Source: Argentina anserina (lineage: Eukaryota > Streptophyta > Magnoliopsida > Rosales > Rosaceae). From it: a stretch of DNA of 64,000 nt. Positions within the stretch are counted from its first letter, which is position 1. Each line of letters begins with the position of its first letter. Of this stretch, positions 50,911 to 61,300 are shown in pieces. The stretch lies in NCBI RefSeq assembly GCF_933775445.1, contig NC_065874.1:19593501-19657500 (forward strand), read 5' to 3'. The notes beneath the pieces are model-generated. The model worked only from the letters and a program-made list of their open reading frames with translations. It made no database searches and was not told where the DNA came from. The position numbers and the translations under genes were made by a program.

Positions 50911-51168
50911 CTTTGTATAAATAGATGTATATAGCTTCAAAAGAAAATGATATTCTAATTTTTAAGGTATATCGGATAAAGCAAGACCCTTACCTTGGGT
51001 TGTTTCAGTCCATTACACAGTTAGCTCCTCTGCTCCACGTACCTTAAAAGTTAGGATTGTGTGTGAATAAAATCAATTAGACTTAGAGATACTCCTACAC
51101 TTGTAATTTTCAAAATTTAGAAGGAAGAAAAAAAAAGAAAAAAACAAAGTTGTAGTGGGCTCAATCCT

Positions 51169-52206
51169 TTGTTCTTTGAGGATCCGGAGTTGGAATTGTT
51201 GACAAGCCCAATTCCATTGGCCCAGTTGAATTTCAATCTACCTGATTCAAAACCTGAAGTTCAAGAAGAAGTAATGGCATCAATTAGAGAACAAAATGGT
51301 CAAGTTGAAGGAGCAGTTGGTGGGACAACGCCCTCTAACATTGCGTACCCTGTCCCGGAGGAGGGCAAGACTAGTGATTTCGTTTTGAAGAGTGGGTTTC
51401 TACATCCTTTACCCAAGTTTCATGGTCTTTCTGGTGAGGATCCTAATTAACATCTCACCCTGTTCTAATTCAACTACGAGACTATGTGCCCAAGAGGTGC
51501 AGACATTCAGATTGTGAAGATGAGACCTTTTCCTTACTCATTGGAGGATCGTGCTCAGAAATGGTTGTTTGAGGAGCCAGCTGGTAGGATCACTTCTTAG
51601 ACTACCATGGTGAACGAATTTCTATCCAAATATTTCCCATCTTCAAGAGTTACTCATATAAGGAAGCAGATCACTGGTATAAAGCAAGGCCCAGATAAGT
51701 CGTTTTACAACTACTATGAGAGATTTAGGTCTCTTATAGCATCATGTCTAGCTCATGGCATTAGGAAAGGTCTTTTGCTTCAATACTTTTATGAAGGCCT
51801 TCTACAAATGGAAAGAGAGTTCCTTAATTCAGCTGCTGGTGGATCGTTCTTGGACAAGAGCAATGGAATAGCAAAAGATCTTTTGGAGAAGAGAGCCATG
51901 AACAACCAACAGTTTGGGACATCTGCAAGTGCTACACGGCAGGTGCATGAGACTCACTCCAGTTCGAGCTCTGCTCTAGAGGACAAAGTCGACAAGTTGT
52001 CCAAGATGATGAGCCATTTTATGAAGACTAGTGGAGCTCAAGTGTGTGGAATATGTACGGAGGGGCACCCTACTGATCAGTGTCCTCAAGTTGCATCTAG
52101 TGGAGGGTATGAGGAAGTCAATGCCCTTGGTTATCAAGGAGGTCAGAGGTACAACCCATATTCAAATATCTGCAATCCTGGCCTACGTGATCATCCTAAC
52201 TTTTGA
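51169..52206 (+). pseudogene. Athila gag (stops in frame)
   Basis: One frame runs from 51169 to 52206 but has stops at 51448 (TAA), 51466 (TAA), 51598 (TAG) and 52204 (TGA). The capsid-like part includes FLSKYFPSSRV, IKQGPDKSFYNYYERF and LLQYFYEGL. A zinc-knuckle-like CGICTEGHPTDQC follows, with Cys-X2-Cys-X3-His-X4-Cys spacing, one residue short of the standard knuckle. A weaker coiled tail continues in another frame at 52320-52577. Confidence 0.88.
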
Positions 52207-52626
52207 TGGTCCAACAATGAGAATGTACTAAGGCCACATTAGAATGCTATGTAATTTGGGCCTCGTCCGGCTGGTTTGTTTAGACCACAAGCTCCACTAC
52301 TCATGTACCACCTCCAAATGTGGATGCTACTCCAAATTATGATGAGTTGTTGAAATCCTTAGCTGCTGGGCAAAGTCAGTTGAACATCGTTACTCAAACT
52401 TTGGAGGTGGGTCAACAAGCGAATAGCAAGGACATTGCGGAGCTGAAAACGCATATGGGAGAGGTAGTGGACTTTATGGGCCGATTTTCTGAGCAAGGGA
52501 AGCTGCCTAGTGGTGTCATACCCAACCAAAGAAATGAGCAAGCCCAAGCTATCATGACAAGGAGTGGGCGAGCTTAAGGAGAGACCTAGTATTGCAAAGA
52601 AGACCCAAACGACCATGATGTAGCCC

Positions 52627-53151
52627 TTGAGCAAGAAAGTGACGAAATTGCCTCCTAAGATGAAGGACCTGGGAAGTTTCTCTGTCCCATGCAAATTTGG
52701 TAACACGTTATTTAACAATGTTATGCTTGATCTAGGTGCTTTAATAAATGTTATGCCATATAATGTTTATCAATCACTAGGATTAGGACCTTTAAAGAAT
52801 GATAACGTGATTATTCAATTAGCTGATCGATCTAACAAGTACCCTAAGGGGTATGTTGAGGATGTCCTTGTGCAGGTCAGTCACTTGATTTTTACTGCAG
52901 ATTTTTATGTGCTAGATATGGAGGTATCACCCTTGGAGACAACACTGCTTTTGGGGAGACCGTTCACGAAAACTACTAGGACATGCATCGATGTAGCAAA
53001 TGGGAGTTTATCAATGGAATTCGATGGAAAAATTATCAGCTTCAATGTTTTTGAGGCTATGAAATACCCAGTTTATGACCTTAACTCGTGCTCTTCTATT
53101 GATGTTATTGATTGTATTACACATGTTATGTCAAAAACGTTGGAAGCATAG
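52627..53151 (+). pseudogene. Athila aspartic protease region
   Basis: The segment VMLDLGALINVMPYNVY holds the protease active-site block. It reads DLGA where retroviral-type proteases have D(S/T)G; a Leu there is common in Athila. The flap and ALLLGRPF-like end (TTLLLGRPFTKTTR) are present. A TAG lies upstream at 52621 and another at 53149. Confidence 0.82.
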
Positions 53152-53160
53152 CAATTAGCT

Positions 53161-54222
53161 ATGGAGCAAGGGGCCGAATTTGACAAGCATGGGGACCGTG
53201 TCCCAAGAGAGGAGTGGGCTGATCTTGAGCCCAAGATTTTTGAAATTCTTTGTGAGCTTGAAGCTCAACCACACAAAAGGTATCCCTCTTTCTTGTCAAT
53301 TCCCATTTCCACTAACAAATTGTTACCATCTGTGGTTCAGGCCCCAAAATTAGATTTGAAGCAGCTTCCAAATCATTTGAAGTATGTGTACATTGGAAAG
53401 GATGATACTCTACCAGTTATTGTGTCATCAACGCTGAGTGAGTAGCAGGAAGCTAGATTGATTGATGTGCTTAAGAGGAACAAGACCGCTATTGGATGGA
53501 CTTTGGCGGATATCAAGGGAATCAGCCCTACAACTTGTGTTCATAGGATCTTATTGGAGGATGGTGCCAAGCCTACACATGATGCTCAGAGGAGATTACA
53601 CCCGCCAATGATGAAAATCGTGAAAGATGAGGTGATCAAGCTGCTTGATTGTGGAGTGATTTATCCTATCTCGGACAGTCGGTGGATTTCACCAGTGCAA
53701 GTTGTGCCTAAAAAGAGTGGGGTGACTGTTGTGAGAAATGAGGCGAATGAGTTAGTACCCCAGAGATTGGTGACCGGTCATAGGATGTGTATTGATTATA
53801 GGAAGCTGAATGCTACAACACGCAAGGATCACATGCCTTTACCGTTCATGGACCAGATGTTGGAAAGATTAGTCGGGCACGAGTTCTTTTGTTTTCTAGA
53901 TGGGTATAGTGGCTACAACCAGCTATGCATTCATCCGGAAGATCAGGAAAAAACGACATTTACATGTCCATTTCGCACTTTTGCCTATCGACGCATGCCC
54001 TTTGGGTTGTGCAACGTACCAGGTACGTTTCAGCGATGTATGCTTGCTATTTTCTCTGACTTTATCGAAAATATCATTGAAGTTTTTATGGACGACTTTC
54101 TTGTTTATGATAAAGACTTTGATGTATGTTTAGAGAATTTAGAGTTAATATTGAGAAGGTGTGTAGAAACTAACCTTGTGCTTAATTGGGAAAAATGCAA
54201 TTTCATGGTTAATCAAGGATAG
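53161..54222 (+). pseudogene. Athila reverse transcriptase, N-terminal and palm
   Basis: It continues the protease frame through a TAG at 53443. The RT blocks are visible in order: the CVHRILLEDGAKP lead, the MCIDYRKLNATTRKDHMPLP block, FCFLDGYSGYNQ, FAYRRMPFGLCN and the catalytic FMDDF (Asp pair at 54091-54096). The frame ends at 54220 just after the palm, where a frameshift puts the remainder in another frame. Confidence 0.92.
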
Positions 54223-54281
54223 TTTTAGGACATATTATATATGCTAAGGGTATTCAGGTAGACAAGGCTAAGGTTGATATT

Positions 54282-54506
54282 GTGCATCACTTACCCTCTC
54301 CCACAACAGTGAGAGAGGTTCGTTCTTTCCTTGGTCATGCAGGATTTTATAGGAGATTCATCAAGGATTTTTCCATGGTGGCGAGACCTATGTGTACCTT
54401 ATTGCAGAAGGATATGCCGTTCATATGGGATGATGTATGTGAGAAAGCGTTTGTGAAGTTGAAGGAGTTGTTGACTAGTGCACCCATCATTTGTCATCCG
54501 GATTAG
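54282..54506 (+). pseudogene. Athila RT thumb/connection segment
   Basis: The new frame after the shift near 54225 carries SFLGHAGFYRRFIKDFS, typical of gypsy RT C-termini, and ends at TAG 54504. Confidence 0.85.
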
Positions 54507-54521
54507 AACCTACCCTTTGAA

Positions 54522-55076
54522 TTGATGTGCGATGCTTCGGATTATGCAGTTGGGGCGGTGTTGGGCCAAAGAAGAGAAAAGAAGCTCATGGTGATCTATT
54601 ATGCGTCTCGGACTCTTAATGAGGCCCAGATGAATTATTTGACTACGGAAAAAGAACTTTTGGCTGTAATCTTTGCTTTAGATAAATTTCGATCATATCT
54701 TTTGCATTCTAAAGTTGTTGTGTATTCTGATCATGCAGCCTTACGGTATTTGATGACAAAGAAGGATGTTAAGCCAAGATTGATCCGGTGGATTCTGTTG
54801 ATTCAAGAGTTTGACATTGAGATTCAAGACAAGAAGGGAAGTGAGAATGTGGTGGCTGATCATTTGAGTAGGATCGTGCGAGATGAGGAAAGAGAGTCAC
54901 TACGTGAAACTTTCCTAGATGAGCAACTCTTTGGGATGGAGGTAAGTGTGCCTTGGTATGCCGATATTGTCAATTATTTAGTTACTAAAGAATTTCCTAG
55001 TACACTTTCGCATGCTAATATGGCTAAATTGAAGAAAATGGCCAGATACTATATTTGGGATGAACCGTATTTATAG
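54522..55076 (+). pseudogene. Athila RNase H
   Basis: Same frame as the thumb segment. [16 protein letters not shown] holds the first catalytic Asp, [12 protein letters not shown] the Glu, and [12 protein letters not shown] the next Asp. VVADHLSRI marks the end of the domain. The frame stops at TAG 55074. Confidence 0.9.
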
Positions 55077-55829
55077 AAACAATGTAGTGATCAAGTCATT
55101 AGGAGATGTGTCCCAGAGAATGAGCATAGGTCGATTCTCAACTTCTGTCATAATGAGGCATGTGGAGGTCATTTTGCGCCTCGTAGAACAGCTTTGAAAG
55201 TGTTGGAATGTGGTTTCTATTGGCCTACTATTTTCAAGGATGCATACTTGTTTTGTGTTTCTTGTGATAGGTGTCAACGGACAGGTAATATTGGTAAGAG
55301 AGATCAAATGCCTTTATCCCCTATCATAATTGTCGAAAATTTTGATGTATGGGGCATTGATTTCATGGGTCCATTTCCTTCATCTAGAGGTTTCTTATAT
55401 ATCTTGTTAGTTGTTGATTATGTGTCGAAGTGGGTGGAAGCAAAGGCCACCAGGACTAATGATTCAAAAGTGGTTGTAGGTTTCTTGAGAACTAAAATAT
55501 TTTGCAAGTTTGGAGTACCAAGAGTTTTGATAAGCGATGGAGGTTCTCATTTCTGTAACCGGTCAATTGAGGTATTGCTCAAGAAGTATGGCGTAACCCA
55601 CAAGGTTTCAACACCATATCATCCTCAAACAAATGGCATGACAGAAGTGTCCAACCGAGAGATCAAGGGAATTCTGGAGAAAACTGTAGGTCCAACAAGG
55701 AAGGATTGGAGTGATCGATTGGACGATGCATTATGGGCCTACAGAACTGCGTACAAGACGCCTATTGGGATGTCACCATTCAGATTGGTGTATGGGAAGG
55801 CATGTCACCTTCCAGATTGGTGTATGTGA
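55077..55829 (+). pseudogene. Athila integrase, C-terminally truncated
   Basis: The frame continues from RNase H. A zinc-binding HHCC region precedes [11 protein letters not shown]. The catalytic triad is intact: Asp at 55359 (WGIDFMG), Asp at 55536 (ISDGGSHF) and Glu at 55644, with 35 residues between the last two as in DD35E. The protein breaks off at 55829 after GKACHLP; the C-terminal domain is lost. A 24-bp near-repeat lies at the break (55771-55794 and 55803-55826). Confidence 0.9.
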
Positions 55830-56354
55830 TTCCTTGATATTCCATCCCTTTAGCTAAGTCTAAACATTCACCTTATCAAATGATCCTAATGATTCTTAAA
55901 ATGAGCAAATCTTGGTTTGTGGAGATGATCACAAGAGTTGAGCACATGGTTTTGGTCCATTTATGCACTTAGTTGTTAAATGAGGTTTTCCTTTTGTTAT
56001 TCACAAAGTGCGTTCATTTGATGAAATATGCAAGCTATTTGATGCTTTATTATCCTTTCTCTTGCATATACTTGTGTGTGAATCATAACTATGAATCTGA
56101 GTGAAAATAAGAGAGTATGCCTCGTGAGGAGGATGGAATTGACTAAACATGTTATGTGCCTATTGTCTCATTTCTTACTTATTCATACTATGAAGCATGT
56201 TTATGAAACTTGAAATTTATGTGTTTACATTCAAATGCTTAACTTGAAAGCTATGTGTTTTGAGATTCTGAGGCAATCATTTAGGGGCAATAGTGTTTTG
56301 TGTAGTTTTGTTTTGTTTTGCTAAGGGAATAGCAAAAGCCAAGTGTAGGGTAGT
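55830..56354 (+). other. Athila 3' tail and polypurine tract
   Basis: AT-rich, with no ORF of note. It ends in AGCCAAGTGTAGGGTAGT just before the 3' LTR, a purine-rich sequence with the same AAGTGT(G/A)GGG core as in the gag-only element. Confidence 0.65.
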
Positions 56355-58373
56355 TGATAGGAGCACTTTGTGCTACGTTCTTAATATGTTTTTACCTCCA
56401 TTTGCACTTTGCTTAGCCCTTATTGTTGTAATATTGAGTCATTGAGTCAAAATAGGAGTCTAGCACGGTTATATATGTGTATTTGTGCTTAAATGACTTA
56501 AAAAACGAAGAATTGGTCTAGAGTCCTAGTTTGAGTAGGAATCCTTATAGGACTAGGAAACCTAGTTGGATTAGGAGTCTTCATCTTTCTACGTTTTGGT
56601 CGCATTGGCGATATCTTGAGAGTCTTGTTTGCATTAGGAATCCTTGTTAGACTAGGAAACGTACCATTTAGGAAAGTCCTACTTGAACTCAAACTCTTAT
56701 TACGAAACTTTCCTAAATGAACTTTCCTGTTCTAGTAACTTATTCTAGTAAGTTTCGTTTTCGCAAAATAGAAACTTTCCTAATCTAGTTGAGCTCATCT
56801 ATTACATGTGTCTTTTTAAGACAACAAATGTCTAGATTAAGACATAAGTTTCAAAATCATTATCTCTTCTTATTATTTTCGGTTTGTATTTTCAGGATTG
56901 AAGAGATAAATCAAAGGATAATACACAGCAGCAAATTTAGAAATTGAAGGAGTTCTTTGCCGTATTGGATAAGAAGAGATAGCACGGCTGAAGCCCATAT
57001 CCAATGAGGAAAAGAATAGAGGACGGCAAGGAGCTTGAAGGTGAAGCTACTCACGTTTTCAGCCCATATCCAAGAAGAAAAAGGAGTCCAATGCCGTGCT
57101 TATCAATTCAGCCAAGGAGAAAGAGCCCAGCCCATGTCGTGTAACCCTAGAGAAACAAGGGGATAAGAGCTTGTTCTACAAGGAAAAGAATGGCAGCCAT
57201 TCGATCCAATTAAAGAGAAAAGATCCTAGCTGTGCATACATGGATCATCCCATCAAAACCCTAGCAGCCCCTCCTCTCCTCCTTCCTCTATAAAAGGCAC
57301 GGCCTCCCTTCATATTTTGCATCACCATTCTCTCACAAACACAGCCGAATTGCTGCCCAAAAATATCCAGAAAATTCAGGCCACAAATTTTCATCCATCA
57401 CCACCTTTGCCGTGCCATCCTCTTGCCTCTTCCACCACCTAATTCATCTTCCTTCATACTTCAAGGTTTCTAATGTGTGATTCATCCATGACTTGTAATG
57501 TTTCTTTTGGTTTTCTGAAATTTTTCGAATTCATTGTATGATTACTTGGATGTTATTTTCGGTTTTATATATGAAGAGCATAAATTCAGACTTATTTGGT
57601 TTTATGTTTTCATTGTATAAACTCATGAAAGATGTATGAATCTGTGTATAATTGCTATGGGCAGTAGGATTTTCGATTTTTATTTAGGTTTTATTTCAAT
57701 TTATTCCATGAACTTGTGCATCTAAATCAATGCTTGAGGAAGCCAAGGCCATGGTTCTCCTAAGGTTGTGATTTAATTCACCAAAGTGTTCTTTGATTGA
57801 ATATGCGCTTCGTGTTTCAATTATTGATACTTGTTTAGAGTTGTCATAGTTCTGGAATTTGCATGTTTAATAAAGATGAGTGACTCCATTCTTGCTTCCA
57901 TGTATCCAATTCGTCTTAATATGCTTATGTGCTACTTTGTTGTTTAACTAGAACGCTTCGTTATGTTGAACTCGTTTTAGCATATGTTTAGGATTGAACG
58001 CTTCGTTGATTCTAAATAATTAAGAAGTCTTAACGATTAGATGAACCACTTCGGGCTCTAATTAGAATTGGAATTGAAATGGACTTAAGAAGAATCGAAA
58101 TAATTTGCTGCCTATATGTTGTTCTATGCATGTCATACATGTTTCTTGAGTAGAATTCGTGTTTTGGTTATGTGATGAGTAGTTGATCAATTGTATATAA
58201 GTAATTTAGGATTTATTTTAAGTTGTAGTTTTAGAATCAAAATCAAATCCCCCAATAACATGATAAGTGTTGAGGCCCTTTTGATTCCCCGGACTGAACG
58301 GTCCCTGCTTATTCTATACTAACGATGATGTTTTTAGGGTATTTTATAGACGTTATAACAAAACGATCTATCA
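56355..58373 (+). repeat. 3' LTR of the Athila element (2019 bp)
   Basis: It starts TGATAGGAGCACTTTG and ends CGATCTATCA. TATAAAAGG box at 57289-57297. It is followed directly by satellite sequence. Confidence 0.9.
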
Positions 58374-61300
58374 AATTTGAGTATCTTTTCAATTCTTGTT
58401 TGAGTATCTTTTTGTTCAGCTTTCTGATGCGAGTTTCTATTGAATTTGAGAGTGTTTGCAATGTGGGCGTGTGTTTCTTTCAAACTGAGTATCTTTCTAT
58501 CGTTTGAGTATCTTTTCAATTCCAATTTGAGTATCTGTTCAATTCTCATTTGAGTATCTTTATGTGTGGCTTTCTGATGCGAATTTCTTTTGAATTTGAG
58601 TGTTTCCAATTTGGGCGTGTGTTTCTTTCAAATTGAGTATCTTTCTATCGTTTGACTATCTTTTCAATTCCAATTGAGTATCTTTTCAATTCTCATTTAA
58701 GTATCTTTTTGTACGGCTTTCTCATGCGAGTTTCTATTGAATTTGAGAGTTTTTCTAGTGTGGGCGTGTGTTTCTTTCAAACTGAGTAACTTTCTATCGT
58801 TTGAGTATCTTTCCAATTCCAATTTGAGTATCTTTTCAATTCTCGTTTGAGTATCTTTCTGTACGGCTTTCTGATGCGAGTTTCTTTTGAATTTGAGAGT
58901 GTTTCCAGTGTGGGCGTGTGTTTCTTTCAAAATAAGTATTATTCTATCGTGAGTATTTTTTCAATTCCTATTTGAGTATCTTTTCAATTCTCGTTTGAGT
59001 ATCTTTCTGTACGGCTTTCTGACGCGAGTTTTTTATTAAATTTGAGAGTGTTTCCAGTGTGGGCGTGTGTTTCTTTCAAACTGAGTATCTTTCTATCGTT
59101 TGAGTATCTTTTCAATTGCAATTGAGTATCTTTTCAATTCTCGTTAGAGTATCTTTCTGTACAGCTTTCTGATAAGAGTTTCTATTGAATTTGAGAGTGT
59201 TTCTAGTGTGGGCGTGTGTTTCTTTCAAACTGAGTATCTTTCTAACTTGAGTATCATTCCTCTTCCAATTTGAGTATCTTTTCAATTCACATTTGAGTAT
59301 CTTTCTATACGGCAGTCTGAAGCGAGTTTCTAATGAATTTGAGAGTGTTTCCAGTGTCGGCGTGTGTTTCTTTCAAACTCAGTATCTTTCTATCGTTTGA
59401 GTATGTTTCCTATTCCAATTTGAGTATCTTTTCAATTCTCGTTTGAGTATCTTTCTGTACGGCTTTCTGATGCAAGTTTCTTTTGAATTTGAGAGTGTTT
59501 CCAGTGTGGGCGTGTGTTTCTTTCAAACTGAGTATCTTTCTATCGTTTGCGTATCTTTCCTATTCCAATTTAAGTTTCTTTTCAATTCTCATCTGAGTAT
59601 CTTTCTGTACGGCTTTCTCATGCGAGTTTCTATTGAATTTGAGAGTGTTTTCAGTGTGGGCTTGTGTTTCTTTCAAACTGAGTATCTTTCTGTGTGGCTT
59701 TCTGATGGGAGTTTCTTTTCAATTCTAATAGTGTTTTCAGTGTGAGCATGAGTTTCTTTCAAACCGAGTATCTTTCTATCGTGAGTATCTTTTCAATTTT
59801 CGTTTGAGTATCTTTATGGATGGTTTTCTGATGCGAGTTTCTTTTGAATTTAAGAGTGTTTCCAGTGTGGGCGTGTGTTTATTTCAAAATGAGTATCTTT
59901 ATATTGCGAGTATCTTTTCAATTCCTATTTGAGTACCTTTTCAATTCCTATTTGAGTACCTTTTGAATTCTTGTTTGAGTATCCTTCAGGATTGCTTTTT
60001 CTGATGCAAATGTCTTTTGAATTTGAGTGTTTCCAGTGTGGGCGTGTGTTTCTTTCAAACTTAGTATCTTTATATTGCGAGTATCTTTTCAAATCGTATT
60101 TGAGTACATTTTCAATTCCCGTTGAGTATCTTTCTAGATGGCTTTCTAATGCGAGTTTCTTTTGAATTTGAGAGTGTTTCCAGTGTGGGTGTGTGTTTCT
60201 TTCAAACTGAATATCTTTCTATCGTGAGTATCTTTCCAATTCCTATTTGAGTATCTTTTCAATTCCAATTGAGTATCTTTTTGTACGACTTTCTGATGCG
60301 AGTTTCTTTCGAATTTAAGAGTGTTTCCATTGTGGTCGTGTGATTCTTTCAAACTGACTATTTTTCTATCGTGAGTATCTTTTCAATTCCTATTTGAGTA
60401 TCTTTTCAATTCCGGTTTGCGTATCTTTCTGTGTAGATTTCTGATGCGAGTTTCTTTTGAATTCTAACAATGTTTTCAGTATGGGCGTGTATTTCTTTCA
60501 AACGGAGTATCTTTCTATTGCGAGTATCTTTTGAATTCCTATTTGAGTACCTTTTCAATTCCCTTTGAGTATTTTTCTGGATGGCTTTCTGATGCAAGTT
60601 TCTTTTGAATTTAAGAGTGTTTCCAGTGTGGGCGTGTGTTTCTTTCAAATTAAGTATCTTTCTATCGTCACTATCTTTTCAATTCCTGTTTGAGTATCTT
60701 TTCAATTCTCGTTTGAGTATCTTTCTGTGTGGCTTTCTGATGGGACATTCTTTTGCATTCTAACAGTGTTTTCAGTGTGGGCGTGTATTTCTTTCAAACT
60801 GAGTATCTTTCTATTGCAAGTAACTTTCCAATTCCTATTTGAGTATCTTTTCAATTCCAATTGAGTATCTTTTTGTACGGCTTTCTGATGCGAGTTTCTT
60901 TTGAATTTGAGAGTGTTTCCAGTATGGGCGTGTGTCTCTTTCAAAATTTGTATCTTTCTATCTTGAGTATCTTTTCAATTCCTAATTGAGTATCTTTTCA
61001 ATTCCCGTTTGAGTAGCTTTCTGTGTGGCTTTCTAATAGGAGTTTCTTTTATATTCTAACAGTGTTTTCAGTGTGGGCGTGAGTTTCTTTCAAACTGAGT
61101 ATCTTTCTATCGTGAGTATCTATTCAATTTTGGTTTGAGTATCTTACTGGATTGTTTTCTGATGCGAGTTTCTTTTGAGTTTTAGCGTGTTTCCAGTGTG
61201 GGGGTGCGTTTCATTCAAACTGAGTATCTTTCTATCGTGACTATCTTTTCCATTCCTAATTGAGTATCTTTTGTATTCTCATATGAGTATCTTTCTATGT

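Larger units (their letters stand above)
48150..58373 (+). mobile_element. Defective Athila-type Ty3/gypsy retrotransposon
   Basis: The order is 5' LTR, primer site, leader, gag, protease, RT, RNase H, integrase, short tail, polypurine tract, 3' LTR. The domain order is that of Ty3/gypsy. The gag NALGYQGGQR...NPYSN segment and the FMDDF RT box match the Athila lineage. There are at least three frameshifts (near 52290, 52573 and 54225) and many stops. The integrase is cut short and no env-like ORF remains between it and the 3' LTR. It cannot move by itself. Confidence 0.9.
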
